Numbered from the stretch's first letter, positions 9,401-19,150 are shown. The stretch: DNA of 64,000 bases from Microbacterium paraoxydans (GCF_019056515.1 NZ_CP064873.1:1054001-1118000); one strand, 5' to 3'. Made by a program: numbers and translations. Notes: generated by a model from the sequence alone, not told the origin.

Positions 9401-10064
9401 CGACCTCGGCTCCGGAATGCAGGTCGCCCTGAAGGACCTCGAGCTGCGCGGTGCCGGAAACCTCCTCGGCGCGGAGCAGGCCGGACACATCGCGGGGGTC
9501 GGCTTCGACCTGTATCTGCGCATGATCGGCGAGGCCGTCGCGACCTTCCGCGGCGAGGAGGTCGAGACCGGGCAGGAGCTCCGCCTCGAGCTGCCGCTCG
9601 ACGCCCGCATCCCCGAGGACTACATCGACAGCGAACGCCTCCGGCTCGAGGCGTACCAGAAGCTCTCCGCCGCCTCGGCCGCGACCGCGAAGGACGACGC
9701 CATCGACCTCGTGGTGGAGGAGCTCGTCGACCGGTACGGCACGCCGCCGGAGGAGGTCACCGGACTCGTGTCGATCGCACGGCTGCGGCGCCGGGCGGCC
9801 AGGGCCGGGCTCACCGACGTCGTGGCCATGGGCTCGAACCTGCGCCTCGCGCCCGCCCGCCTCGAGGACTCCATCAAGGTCCGGTTGCAGCGGCTGTATC
9901 CGAAGGCGAAGCTCGTCTCCGGCGGGGAGGCCCTGGTCGTGCCGATGCCCACGGTGCCCGCGGCGGTCGGCGTGGGCGTGGAGCCGCTGCCCGACGCCGA
10001 GCTGCTCGCCTGGGTCGACCAGCTGTTCACCGCCATCTTCCCCGAGCCCGCCAAGCCCGAGTGA
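6498..10064 (+). CDS. mfd: Transcription-repair coupling factor
   Basis: This 1188-aa ATPase displaces RNA polymerase stalled at lesions and recruits UvrA. The order is standard: a UvrB-homology module at the N-terminus, the RNA-polymerase-interacting CarD-like domain near residue 490 (LKQGDFVVHATHGIGRFV), a RecG-like translocase with Walker A GDVGFGKTEV near 657 and DEEQRFG near 760, and a TRCF C-terminal domain. The GTG at 6498 lies 6 nt after TAGGCT, supporting this start and a leaderless mRNA. Length is typical for the family. Confidence 0.97.
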   Translation: MTVPGILRALEEASLYRDALAWAHTDADLGLVDGLDAPVLAGLLAKRAAAGHPAALLAVVPTGRRAESVAQALETYVPDAEVLTFPAWETLPHERLSPSPDTVGLRLQTLRRVAEWSGERPLVVVASVRAALQPIAGNLGDIVPLELTVGSRGNELDHVAEQLVERAYSRVDMVSRRGEFAVRGGILDVFPPTSEHPYRVEFFGDEIDQIRAFSVADQRSLPGDVPRVDLPPSRELLLTAEVRERARALIGGFPAISGMLEKMAEGIPVEGMESLLPAVAGPLKSLVEYLPEGTATAVIDPERSTARALTLGETNREFLDAAWSAATSGASAPIDLGAGDFLTIADLREVVRDRGGVWWRLSPFGIGDATAESVEAATVIPSFHGNVDGAIAFVDAKVADGWRVVVLATGHGLVDRARDVLSDRGIAARVVETIADAPDPGVATLTVGGVEAGFQVPEAKLAVLTDNEFYGRTIGGDQRVVKKLASRRKNVVDPLQLKQGDFVVHATHGIGRFVEMTQREVSTGGRNAAKSVRDYLVLEYAPSKRGYPGDKLFVPTDQLDLLSKYVGGEAPTLSKMGGSDWAQAKGKARKAVRDIAVELVKLYSARMSAKGYAFGPDTPWQRELEEAFPFAETQDQLQTIDEIKADMERPIPMDRLLSGDVGFGKTEVAVRAAFKAIQDGKQVAMLVPTTLLVKQHLETFTERFAGFPVKVRPLSRFQTDKEARLTLQGLLDGSVDMVIGTHRILTEQVLFKDLGLMIIDEEQRFGVEHKDALKKMKTNVDILAMSATPIPRTLEMAVTGIREMSTLATPPEDRHPILSFVGPRSDKQIAAAIRREILREGQVFFVHNRVQSIQRVAAELAELVPEARIAVAHGQMGEHALEQVVDDFWERKFDVLVSTTIIETGLDISNANTIIIDRADKYGLSQLHQLRGRVGRGRERAYAYFLYDDMKPLSETAADRLQTIAVNNDLGSGMQVALKDLELRGAGNLLGAEQAGHIAGVGFDLYLRMIGEAVATFRGEEVETGQELRLELPLDARIPEDYIDSERLRLEAYQKLSAASAATAKDDAIDLVVEELVDRYGTPPEEVTGLVSIARLRRRAARAGLTDVVAMGSNLRLAPARLEDSIKVRLQRLYPKAKLVSGGEALVVPMPTVPAAVGVGVEPLPDAELLAWVDQLFTAIFPEPAKPE

Positions 10065-10125
10065 TCCGGTGGTGATGATCTCCGAAGTCGTGCACGCCGC
10101 AGACGCCGCGGACTAGTCTGGCCGC

Positions 10126-10722
10126 ATGTTGTACGAGCACCTCGGGGCTCGCCCCCGCATCCACGACACCGCCGTCGTCGCTCCGACCGCCGTCATCTCC
10201 GGTGACGTGGAGCTCGGACCGGGCTGCCAGGTGCTGCACGGCGCCGTCATCACCGCGGAGGGCGGCCCGATCACCCTCGGCGCGCACGTCATCGTGATGG
10301 AGAACGCGCTGATCCGGGCGACCGCGGCGAACGCCGTCCACATCGGGGCGCACACCCTCGTCGGGACACTGGCCAGCATCGCCGGGGCGACCGTGGGCGA
10401 GGAGGTGTTCTTCGCGTCCGGAGCCCGGGTCTTCAACGGCGCGCTCGTCGGGGATCGGTGCGAGGTGCGGGTCAACGCCATCGTGCATCGCCGGGCCGTG
10501 CTGCCATCGGGGACGGTGGTGCCGATCGGGTGGGTCGCGGTCGGCGATCCGGTGCAGCTGCTCTCACCCGACCGGGACGCGGAGATCGCGGCGGCCCAGC
10601 CCGAGCTCGACTTCCCCGGACACGTCTTCGGCGTCGACCGGGACACTCCCGACCTCATGGTGCAGCTCACGGAGCGCTACGGCAGCTCCCTCGCGCGGCA
10701 CGCCGACGACCGTCAGGTCTGA
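10126..10722 (+). CDS. Hexapeptide-repeat (left-handed beta-helix) protein, gamma-carbonic-anhydrase-like
   Basis: This 198-aa protein has isoleucine-patch hexapeptide repeats across about residues 15-140, such as ISGDVELGPGCQVLHGAVI and IGAHTLVGTLASIAGATVG. It resembles the gamma-carbonic-anhydrase/PaaY group in length and layout. However, the position where that family usually has VGH reads LVGT, so the full set of zinc histidines is not obvious and I would not claim carbonic anhydrase activity. TAGTCT ends 6 nt before the ATG. The gene converges on gdhA through a strong hairpin. Confidence 0.75.
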   Translation: MLYEHLGARPRIHDTAVVAPTAVISGDVELGPGCQVLHGAVITAEGGPITLGAHVIVMENALIRATAANAVHIGAHTLVGTLASIAGATVGEEVFFASGARVFNGALVGDRCEVRVNAIVHRRAVLPSGTVVPIGWVAVGDPVQLLSPDRDAEIAAAQPELDFPGHVFGVDRDTPDLMVQLTERYGSSLARHADDRQV

Positions 10723-10732
10723 CCCCACACCC

Positions 10733-10791
10733 TTCGAATCGCCCGAATGGTCGCATCTCGGCCGGATTTGGGACCATTCAGGCGATTCGAA
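10733..10791. terminator. Long inverted repeat between convergent genes
   Basis: The arms are 10733-10752 (TTCGAATCGCCCGAATGGTC) and 10772-10791 (GACCATTCAGGCGATTCGAA). They pair at 19 of 20 positions around a 19-nt loop. The element lies between the converging ends of the hexapeptide gene and gdhA, so a bidirectional terminator is the simplest reading. It has no T-run and is much less G+C-rich than the surroundings. Confidence 0.7.
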
Positions 10792-10795
10792 CGGG

Positions 10796-12250
<1,455 letters not shown>

Positions 12251-12298
12251 CTAGCGTCGGCGACGAGGGCCTCCGCGCACGCGGCAGGAGGGCTCCGG

Positions 12299-15040
12299 TC
12301 ACCCGGTGTTCTGCAGGCCGGCGGCGACCCCGCTGACGGACAGGAGGAGCAGGCGCTGCTGTTCGGCGTCCGCGCCGGAGCCCTCCGGCTGCTCCGGCGC
12401 CGAACGGAGCGCGCGGAGCGCCCGCAGCTGCAGGAGGGAGAGGGCGTCGACGTACGGGCTGCGCAGCTGCACGGCCCGCTGCAGCACGGGCTTGTTCTCC
12501 AGCAGGCCCTCGCCTCCGGTGAGACGGATGACCCAGCGACGGGTGAGCGCGAGCTCGTCGAGCACCAGGGCGGCGAGGTCGTCGCGGTCGCCGAGGGCGA
12601 GGTACTGCCGGGCGATGCGCTCGTCGGTCTTGGCGAGGCTCATCGCGACGTTGTCGACCATCGTGCGCAGCAGCGGCCACTCGCGATAGGCCTCCGTGAG
12701 CAGTTCCTCGTCGCCGACGGCCTCGAGCGCGGTGCCGAGTCCGAACCAGCCGGCGAGGTTGATCCGGGCCTGCGTCCACGCGAACACCCAGGGGATGGCC
12801 CGGAGGTCTTCCAGCGACTCCACCGAGAGGCCACGACGGGCGGGCCGCGAGCCGAGCGCGAGCAGGCCGATCTCCTCCATCGGGGTCACGGTCGCGAACC
12901 ACGGGGCGAAGCCCTCGGCCTTGACGAGCGCGAAGAACCGCTCGCGGGAGGCGGCGTCCATCATCGCGGCGACCTCGGCGTAGCGGGCGGCCGCGCGGCT
13001 CGTGCGCTCCTCGACCGTGGGGGAGGAAGCGAGCAGCGTCGCGGCGGCGACCTGGTCGATGTGCCGCATCGCGATCGCGGGCTCGCCGTAGCGGGCGAAG
13101 ATGACCTCGCCCTGCTCGGTGAGCTTGAACCGACCGTCGACGGAGTGCGGGGGCTGCGCGAGGATCGCGGAGTTGGCGGGGCCGCCGCCACGGCCGAGCG
13201 CACCGCCGCGGCCGTGGAAGAGGGTGAGCTCGATGCCCGATTCCTGTGCCCAGCGGGCGATCTTCTCCTGCGCCGTGTACAGCGCGAGGTTCGCGGCCAC
13301 GGGCCCGACGTCCTTGGAGGAGTCGGAGTAGCCGAGCATGACCTCCAGCCGGTTGCCGGTCGCGGCCATCCGCTCGCGGAACTCCGGGAAGGTGACGGCC
13401 TCGGCGAGGATCCCCGGGGCGGCCTGGAGGTCGGCGAAGGTCTCGAACAGCGGCACGACGTCGAGCACCGGGGCGTCGTCGCCGAGCGCATGACGGGCCA
13501 GCTCGTACACGTTCGCGAGGTCGGAGGCCGCCTGCGTGAAGGAGACGACGTAGCGACCCGCGGCGCGCAGCCCGCGGTCGCGCTGGATGTCCGCGATCGC
13601 GCGGAACACCTCCAGCACCTCCTCGGTCTGCGTGCTGATCGGACCGCCGGCCTCGAGTTCGGCCAGGGCCTTGGCGTGCACCTGGGAGTGCTGGCGCACC
13701 TCCAGCTCCGTGAGGTGGAAGCCGTAGGTCTCGACCTGCCAGATCAGGTGCTGCACGCCGCCGAACGCGTGACGGCGGGCTCCGGCGGCGACGAGGGAGG
13801 ACTGCACGGTGCGCAGCTCCGCGAGCAGCTCCTCCGGACCCGTGTAGCCCTCCTCGTCTCCGCGGCGCGTGGCCGCCACGCGGCGGGCCATGACGAGGAC
13901 GACCCGGCGGTGCGGCTCGTCAGGGGAACGGGCCGCGAGCTCGTCGGCGACCGTCGGCTCCGCGGCCGCGAAACGCTCCCAGAGTGCCGTGACCTCGGCG
14001 CTGGGCGGGGTGTCGTCCGCGGCGAGCGTGAGGGTGCGGCCGATCCGGTCGAGCGCCCGCTCCAGGCCGCGGAGCACGTGGTCGGAGGCGATCTGCGACG
14101 CCTCGCGGGTGACCGCGGCGGTGACGAACGGGTTGCCGTCGCGGTCGCCGCCGACCCAGGAACCGATCCGCACGAACGCCGGGACGACCGGGGCGGTGGC
14201 GCCGGACTCCTCGCCGCGGAGGGCGTCGTCGATCCGGCGGTAGACGTGGGGGACCGTGGTGAACAGCGTCTCGTCGAAGACGCCCATGACGGTGCGGACC
14301 TCGTCGGTCGGGGAGGGCTTCTGCGCGCGCAGCGGCGCCGTGCGCCACAGGGTGTCGATCTCCTCGAGCATCCGGCGGCGCGCGCGGTGCTCCTCGGAGC
14401 CGCCTGCGCTTGCCACGTCGTGCTGGGTGAGCAGCTCCGAGAGGCGGCGGATGCTCGACGAGACCGCGCGGCGCCGGGCCTCGGTCGGGTGGGCCGTGAA
14501 GACGGGGTGGAAGCGCAGGCCGTCCAGACGACGGCGGGCCTCGTCGTCGCCGACCTCCTCGCGCAGCCGGGCGTACGCCCCCGCGACCGTGTCCGTCGCC
14601 TGGGCCCCTGAGCCCGTCGAAGGGCCCGAGCCCACCTGGGTCCCTGAGCTTGTCGAAGGGGTCTGCCCCGCCCGCTCCCGGAGCACGCGCACGCGCTGGT
14701 GCTCCTCGGCCAGGTTCACGAGGTGGAAGTAGCAGGTGAACGCGCGGGCGACCTCGTCGGCACGGGCGATCGTGAAGGAGTCGGCGATCGCCGCGGCGCG
14801 GTCGAACGCGTCGGAGCTGTGGTCCTCGTAGGCCTGGATCGTCGCGAGGCGCAGGCGCTCGACGTCCTCGAACAGGTCGTCGCCGCCGGCCTCGCGGAGC
14901 ACCTGGCCGAGGAGCTGGCCCAGCATCCGCACGTCGGAGCGCATGGCATCGGGGATGCCGCGACCGGCTTCGAAACGACCGATCACGCGGATGGCCTCGG
15001 TGGGCGTCGGCTCGGAGAAAGCGGGGGAATCGGGGGTCAC
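12299..15040 (-). CDS. ppc: Phosphoenolpyruvate carboxylase
   Basis: This 913-aa enzyme carboxylates PEP to oxaloacetate. Signatures include VFTAHPTEARRR near residue 181, MLGYSDSSKDVG, FHGRGGALGRGGGP and the C-terminal AGLQNTG. A low-complexity insertion rich in S, T, G and Q occupies about residues 128-148; it is encoded by two dispersed-repeat copies and lies before the first catalytic motif. The GTG at 15040 is preceded by TACTCT ending exactly 6 nt upstream, which supports it over an in-frame ATG at 15082. It is divergent from nhaA. Confidence 0.96.
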   Translation of the reverse strand: MTPDSPAFSEPTPTEAIRVIGRFEAGRGIPDAMRSDVRMLGQLLGQVLREAGGDDLFEDVERLRLATIQAYEDHSSDAFDRAAAIADSFTIARADEVARAFTCYFHLVNLAEEHQRVRVLRERAGQTPSTSSGTQVGSGPSTGSGAQATDTVAGAYARLREEVGDDEARRRLDGLRFHPVFTAHPTEARRRAVSSSIRRLSELLTQHDVASAGGSEEHRARRRMLEEIDTLWRTAPLRAQKPSPTDEVRTVMGVFDETLFTTVPHVYRRIDDALRGEESGATAPVVPAFVRIGSWVGGDRDGNPFVTAAVTREASQIASDHVLRGLERALDRIGRTLTLAADDTPPSAEVTALWERFAAAEPTVADELAARSPDEPHRRVVLVMARRVAATRRGDEEGYTGPEELLAELRTVQSSLVAAGARRHAFGGVQHLIWQVETYGFHLTELEVRQHSQVHAKALAELEAGGPISTQTEEVLEVFRAIADIQRDRGLRAAGRYVVSFTQAASDLANVYELARHALGDDAPVLDVVPLFETFADLQAAPGILAEAVTFPEFRERMAATGNRLEVMLGYSDSSKDVGPVAANLALYTAQEKIARWAQESGIELTLFHGRGGALGRGGGPANSAILAQPPHSVDGRFKLTEQGEVIFARYGEPAIAMRHIDQVAAATLLASSPTVEERTSRAAARYAEVAAMMDAASRERFFALVKAEGFAPWFATVTPMEEIGLLALGSRPARRGLSVESLEDLRAIPWVFAWTQARINLAGWFGLGTALEAVGDEELLTEAYREWPLLRTMVDNVAMSLAKTDERIARQYLALGDRDDLAALVLDELALTRRWVIRLTGGEGLLENKPVLQRAVQLRSPYVDALSLLQLRALRALRSAPEQPEGSGADAEQQRLLLLSVSGVAAGLQNTG
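14599..14663. repeat. Two REP-like repeat copies inside ppc
   Basis: The first copy, from 14599, reads CCTGGGCCCCTGAGCCCGTC then GAAGGGCCC. The second, from 14635, reads CCTGGGTCCCTGAGCTTGTC then GAAGGGGTC. They share the CCTGAGCYYGTCGAAGGG core with the copy in ribE at 3059-3081. Both are read in frame in ppc and encode the STSSGTQ/STGSGAQ stretch. Their presence in two unrelated enzymes suggests a dispersed genomic repeat. Confidence 0.88.
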
Positions 15041-15118
15041 CCTCCGAGAGTAGCCGGGCGGATCGGGGTGTCCTGCACGCATGACGACCGTGTGACGCCG
15101 CGGCCTACGATGGACGGG

Positions 15119-16285
15119 ATGCGCATCACAGCGAACCCCCTCCGCGGGCAGCAGTTCCCCGCCGTCCTCCTGCTCGTGGCCGCCGGCCTCGGACTCCTCT
15201 TCGCGAACCTGCCCACGCACGACGCGATCGCCGGGCTGTTGGAGACGCACCTCGCCGTCCCGGGGACGGCGCTGGACCTCTCGATCGCGCACTGGGTGTC
15301 GGACGGACTGCTCGCGATCTTCTTCCTCGTCGTGGCGATCGAGCTGCGGCACGAGCTCACCCACGGCGAGCTCGACTCCCCGCGGAAGGCCGTGCAGCCG
15401 GCCATCGCGGCGACCGGCGGCGTGCTCGTGCCGATCCTCGTGTACCTGCTGATCGCGGGAGGGCCGGAGACGGCGTCCGGGTGGCCGATCCCGACCGCCA
15501 CCGACATCGCCTTCGCGCTCGGCGTGCTGGCGATGTTCGGACGCGGACTCCCGTCCCGGGTGCGGGTGTTCCTGCTGGCCCTCGCGATCCTCGACGACAT
15601 CATCGGCATCATCTTCATCGCGGTGCTCTTCGCGCACGACGTGCAGTGGCTCCTGTTCGGGCTCGCGATCGTCGGGGTGGCGGTGTTCTGGCTGCTGAGC
15701 CGCCTGCTGCACGCCACCGGACACACGCTCGTCGCGGTCGGGATGGCCGTCGTCGGCGTCGTCACGTGGGGCCTCGTCGCCTCGTCCGGCATCCACGCGA
15801 CCATCGCCGGCGTGATGCTCGGCCTCGTCATGGCGCCGGTACCCGCCGGACGCACCCGGCATGCGCTGGAGCCGACCGTAAACGGCGCGATCCTGCCGCT
15901 CTTCGCCTTCGTGGCGGCCTTCGTCGTCATCCCCGCCGTCTCGCCGACGGCCCTCTCCCCGGCCTTCTGGGCGATCGTGGTGGCCCTTCCGGTGGGGAAG
16001 ATCATTGGCATCTCCCTGTTCGGCTGGCTCGCCATGCGCATCCGTCCGAAGGGGGCCGACCCGGCGCTGCCCTTCGCGGACATCCTCGCCGCTGGCGCCC
16101 TGGGCGGCATCGGATTCACCGTCTCGCTCCTGCTCGCGAACCTCGCGTTCGAGGGCGACGCGGTCATCCGCGACCAGGCGATCCTCGGCGTCCTCGTGGG
16201 GTCGCTCTTCGCGCTGATCCTCTCCGGCATCGTCGTCACCCTGCGCGCCCGGTGGTACCGTCGCGCTGCGCCCATCCCCGCCTGA
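15119..16285 (+). CDS. nhaA: Na+/H+ antiporter NhaA
   Basis: This 388-aa inner-membrane antiporter exchanges Na+ or Li+ for protons. It has about 11-12 hydrophobic segments, and the paired aspartates essential for transport are in LAILDDIIGI around residue 160. Other family motifs are FFLVVAIELRHEL, PTATDIAFALGVLAMFG and GALGGIGFTVSLL. I prefer the ATG at 15119 to the one at 15110 because TACGAT (15106-15111) ends 7 nt before it and overlaps the upstream ATG. Confidence 0.95.
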   Translation: MRITANPLRGQQFPAVLLLVAAGLGLLFANLPTHDAIAGLLETHLAVPGTALDLSIAHWVSDGLLAIFFLVVAIELRHELTHGELDSPRKAVQPAIAATGGVLVPILVYLLIAGGPETASGWPIPTATDIAFALGVLAMFGRGLPSRVRVFLLALAILDDIIGIIFIAVLFAHDVQWLLFGLAIVGVAVFWLLSRLLHATGHTLVAVGMAVVGVVTWGLVASSGIHATIAGVMLGLVMAPVPAGRTRHALEPTVNGAILPLFAFVAAFVVIPAVSPTALSPAFWAIVVALPVGKIIGISLFGWLAMRIRPKGADPALPFADILAAGALGGIGFTVSLLLANLAFEGDAVIRDQAILGVLVGSLFALILSGIVVTLRARWYRRAAPIPA

Positions 16286-16304
16286 GCCGGAGTCCGGAGG
16301 AAGC

Positions 16305-16967
16305 ATGACCAGCGAGCAGCGAGGCCCCGAGGACATCGACGATCCGCTGCGCGCGGCCGCAGAGACCATGCGTGCGGTGCGGGAGCGGTGTGTGTGGTCG
16401 CAGCGCATCACGCACCGCGACCTCGTGCCGTACCTCATCGAGGAGTCGCACGAGGTGATCGACGCGGTCGAGGACGGCTCGCGCGCCGACCTCCGCGAGG
16501 AGCTGGGCGATCTGCTGTGGCAGGTGCTGTTCCATGCCGCGATCGCGGCACAGGATCCGGACGACCCGTTCGACATCGACGACGTCGCCCGCACGCTCAC
16601 CGAGAAGATGGTGCGGCGGCATCCGCACGTGTTCGGCGACGAGGTCGCGGAGACGCCGGAGGAGGTGCTCGTGCACTGGAACGCGGCGAAGGCGGCGGAG
16701 AAGCGCACCCGCCGCAGCGTGCTCGACGGGATCCCGCGCGCGATGCCCGCCCTCGCGCGTGCGCAGAAGATGTCGGGTCGTGCCGCCGGTGCCGGCGTGG
16801 TGCCCGCGCCGCCGTCCGCCCTGCGCCCGTCGTCAGAGGAGGAGCTCGGCGATGCCCTCCTCGCCCTCGTGGACGCCGCTCGGGTCGAGGGCTGGGACGC
16901 GGAGCGCGCACTCCGGGAACGGTTGACGCGCCTGGAGGACGAGGTCCGCGCCGCCGAGGCCGGTTGA
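16305..16967 (+). CDS. mazG: MazG nucleoside triphosphate pyrophosphohydrolase
   Basis: This 220-aa enzyme hydrolyses NTPs to NMP and pyrophosphate. The metal-binding acidic helices are LIEESHEVIDAVE and REELGDLLWQVLFHA, with a third conserved segment EKMVRRHPHVFGD. It is shorter than the roughly 260-aa two-domain E. coli MazG, and the C-terminal repeat is reduced to about 60 residues with LGDALLALVDAAR. The ATG follows nhaA by 19 bp and is preceded by GGAGGA, so it is probably cotranscribed with nhaA. Confidence 0.92.
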   Translation: MTSEQRGPEDIDDPLRAAAETMRAVRERCVWSQRITHRDLVPYLIEESHEVIDAVEDGSRADLREELGDLLWQVLFHAAIAAQDPDDPFDIDDVARTLTEKMVRRHPHVFGDEVAETPEEVLVHWNAAKAAEKRTRRSVLDGIPRAMPALARAQKMSGRAAGAGVVPAPPSALRPSSEEELGDALLALVDAARVEGWDAERALRERLTRLEDEVRAAEAG

Positions 16968-17007
16968 CCCGACACGGACACCGCCGCCGACCTGGGAAGA
17001 TAGACGG

Positions 17008-18285
17008 GTGGCTACCGTGAACGCGCCGCGCGGCATGCGCGACTTCCTCCCCGCCGACAAGGCCCGCCGTGAGCGGGTGCTCTCCGTCATCCGCGACCGC
17101 TATCGCGCGCACGGATTCGACGAGATCGAGACCCCCGTGGTCGAGGAGTACGACCGGCTGCACGCCGGCATCGGCGGCGACAACGAGAAGCTGTCGTTCA
17201 ACATTCTGCGTCGCGGCCTGGATGCGGAGGCCGTCCGCGCCGGCGCCGACGATCCGGCGGAGCTCTCCGACCTCGGCCTGCGCTACGACCTGACGGTGCC
17301 GCTCGCCCGCTTCTACGCGAGCAACCGGGGACAGCTCCCCGGCGTCTTTCGATCCATCCAGATCGGTCCCGTCTGGCGGGCCGAGCGTCCGCAGAAGGGG
17401 CGCTACCGCCAGTTCGTCCAGTGCGACATCGACATCATCGGCGACGCGTCCGCGCGCGCCGAGGCCGAGCTGCTGGCCGCCTCGCTCGACGCCGTCGACG
17501 CCCTGGGGCTGGAGGGCGCGAGCGTGCGGATCAACGACCGCCGCGTGCTGGAGTGGATGCTGGAGCACTTCGGCTTCACCGAGGAAGAGCGCCCGCAGGT
17601 GCTGATCACGATCGACAAGCTCGACAAGATCGGGCCGGAGGGTGTGGCTGCCGAGCTCCGCGAGCGCGGGGCTACGACGACCGCGGTCGACGCGTTCCAG
17701 GCCTTCCTCGGTCGCCCGCAGACGCTCGAGTACCACCCGTTCGGCGACCGCCAGATCCGCAAGGCGCTCCCGGACGGCGCGCCCGACGAGCTCGTCGCCC
17801 ACCTCGTCGGCATCGGCGAGGCCGTCGCGGCGGGTCGAGGGCAGGACGACATCCCGCTCGTGTTCGACCCGTTCCTCGTGCGCGGCATGGGGTACTACAC
17901 GGGGACGATCTTCGAGCTCGCGCACCCGTCCGTCACGTACTCGCTCGGCGGTGGAGGACGGTACGACGGCATGATCGGCCGGTTCCTCCAGCAGGACGTG
18001 CCGGCGGTGGGCTTCTCCCTCGGGTTCGAGCGCCTGGTCGACCTCGTCTCGACGGACCCGGCCACCGCGGCGCAGGCGATCGTGCTCGTCCACGACGCGG
18101 CCGTGCCCGTCGCGGAGCTCGTGGCGCACAAGACGGCCCTCGTCGCGAAGGGCGCGCGGGTCCGCCTCGAACAGCGCACGAAGAACCTCAAGGCGCTGCT
18201 GGAGCGCTCCGCCGCGGACGGCTACACCCACTTCGCGAGCGTGCGCCCCGGCGACGACGAGCTCGAGGTCAAGACGCTGGCCTGA
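17008..18285 (+). CDS. hisS: Histidyl-tRNA synthetase
   Basis: A 425-aa class II synthetase charging tRNA-His. Visible signatures are LRYDLTVPLARF, motif 2 RSIQIGPVWRAERPQKG, the HisA motif RGMGYYTG, and motif 3 GGGGRYDGMI followed by VGFSLGFERL. An anticodon-binding domain occupies the last 90 or so residues. The GTG start fits the N-terminus MATVNAPRGMRDFLP; GAAGAT ends 6 nt upstream, a weak leaderless -10. It stands 40 bp after mazG. Confidence 0.96.
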   Translation: MATVNAPRGMRDFLPADKARRERVLSVIRDRYRAHGFDEIETPVVEEYDRLHAGIGGDNEKLSFNILRRGLDAEAVRAGADDPAELSDLGLRYDLTVPLARFYASNRGQLPGVFRSIQIGPVWRAERPQKGRYRQFVQCDIDIIGDASARAEAELLAASLDAVDALGLEGASVRINDRRVLEWMLEHFGFTEEERPQVLITIDKLDKIGPEGVAAELRERGATTTAVDAFQAFLGRPQTLEYHPFGDRQIRKALPDGAPDELVAHLVGIGEAVAAGRGQDDIPLVFDPFLVRGMGYYTGTIFELAHPSVTYSLGGGGRYDGMIGRFLQQDVPAVGFSLGFERLVDLVSTDPATAAQAIVLVHDAAVPVAELVAHKTALVAKGARVRLEQRTKNLKALLERSAADGYTHFASVRPGDDELEVKTLA

Positions 18286-18346
18286 GTCGCCCCCGTCGGG
18301 ACGAGGCGTTCACCGGACGTTCACGGCGGTCGGCTGGAATCGCGCC

Positions 18347-19150
18347 GTGCGTCGTCTGCCTCTGCTGACCCTGGTCGCGCTCGCCGCCGCGCTCGTCGTG
18401 GGCGCCCGCGCGGTCCTCGACCGGCAGGCCGCCCTCGCGCGCCGGCGCATCGGGAAGCCGCTGGGGGAGCAGTCGCTCGACGCCGACCGTGTCTGGCGCC
18501 CGGGGCTCGAGGGCGAGCCGCTCGACCTCCTGCTGCTGGGCGACTCCCTCGCTGCCGGCCTGGGAGCGGCACGGCGGAAGGAGACCCTCGGGGCGCGGCT
18601 CGCGAAGGCGACGGCACGCCGGCTCGGGCGTCCGGTACGGCTGCGCACCGCCGCGGTCGTGGGCGCGGAGTCGCGGGATCTCGCCGGGCAGCTCTCCCGT
18701 CTCCCCGCGGACTACCGCCCCGACGTCGCCGTGATCGTGGTCGGCGGCAACGATGTCACCCACCGCCTCCCGGCAGCGGAGTCGGCCGGCCACCTGCGCG
18801 CGGCCATCAGTCGCCTGCAGGCTCGCGGTGCCCGCGTCGTCGTCGGCACCTGCCCCGACCTCGGCGCCCTGCGCGCGGTGCCGCAGCCGCTGCGCCGCAT
18901 CGCCTCCGGTCTGTCCCGACGGCTGGCGGAGGCGCAGGCGGAGGCCGCGCACCGGGAAGGAGCGGAGACGGTGGACCTGCGGCGGGCTGTCGGCCCGATG
19001 TTCTTCGACGAGCCGGAGGAGATGTTCAGCCTCGACCGCTTCCACCCGAGCGCCCTCGGCTACCGCCGCACCGCGGAGGCGCTGCTGCCGGCCGTCGAGC
19101 GGGCCTCCCTGGTCGCGCTCAGCTCCCAGCACTCTCCGGCGCGGCGCTGA
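18347..19150 (+). CDS. SGNH/GDSL-family hydrolase, exported or membrane-anchored
   Basis: This 267-aa protein starts with a hydrophobic segment (LLTLVALAAALVVGARAV) that is a signal anchor or signal peptide without an obvious cleavage site. The SGNH blocks are clear: LLGDSLAAGLG (nucleophile Ser), VGGNDVTH (Asn), and DRFHPSALGY (Asp and His). Members are esterases or lipases acting on acyl esters, in the envelope if exported. TGGAAT ends 6 nt before the GTG. Its last 32 bp overlap the 3' end of the opposite-strand VOC gene. Confidence 0.85.
   Translation: MRRLPLLTLVALAAALVVGARAVLDRQAALARRRIGKPLGEQSLDADRVWRPGLEGEPLDLLLLGDSLAAGLGAARRKETLGARLAKATARRLGRPVRLRTAAVVGAESRDLAGQLSRLPADYRPDVAVIVVGGNDVTHRLPAAESAGHLRAAISRLQARGARVVVGTCPDLGALRAVPQPLRRIASGLSRRLAEAQAEAAHREGAETVDLRRAVGPMFFDEPEEMFSLDRFHPSALGYRRTAEALLPAVERASLVALSSQHSPARR

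Noticed and set aside
5754..9488. A very long open frame on the minus strand opposite mfd
   Set aside because: It is the mirror of mfd codons in GC-rich DNA: Arg/Asp/Leu/Gly-rich, no domains, and it runs through the acetyltransferase gene and the promoter region.
10126..10722. Firm assignment as carbonic anhydrase
   Set aside because: The zinc ligands are not all evident; only the fold is supported.
15110..15121. nhaA start at the ATG at 15110
   Set aside because: That ATG overlaps the TACGAT -10 box (15106-15111); the ATG at 15119 lies 7 nt after it.
15041..16981. An open frame extending ppc upstream across nhaA and mazG
   Set aside because: The added part is antisense to two well-recognised genes. 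The ppc start is fixed by TACTCT 6 nt before the GTG at 15040.
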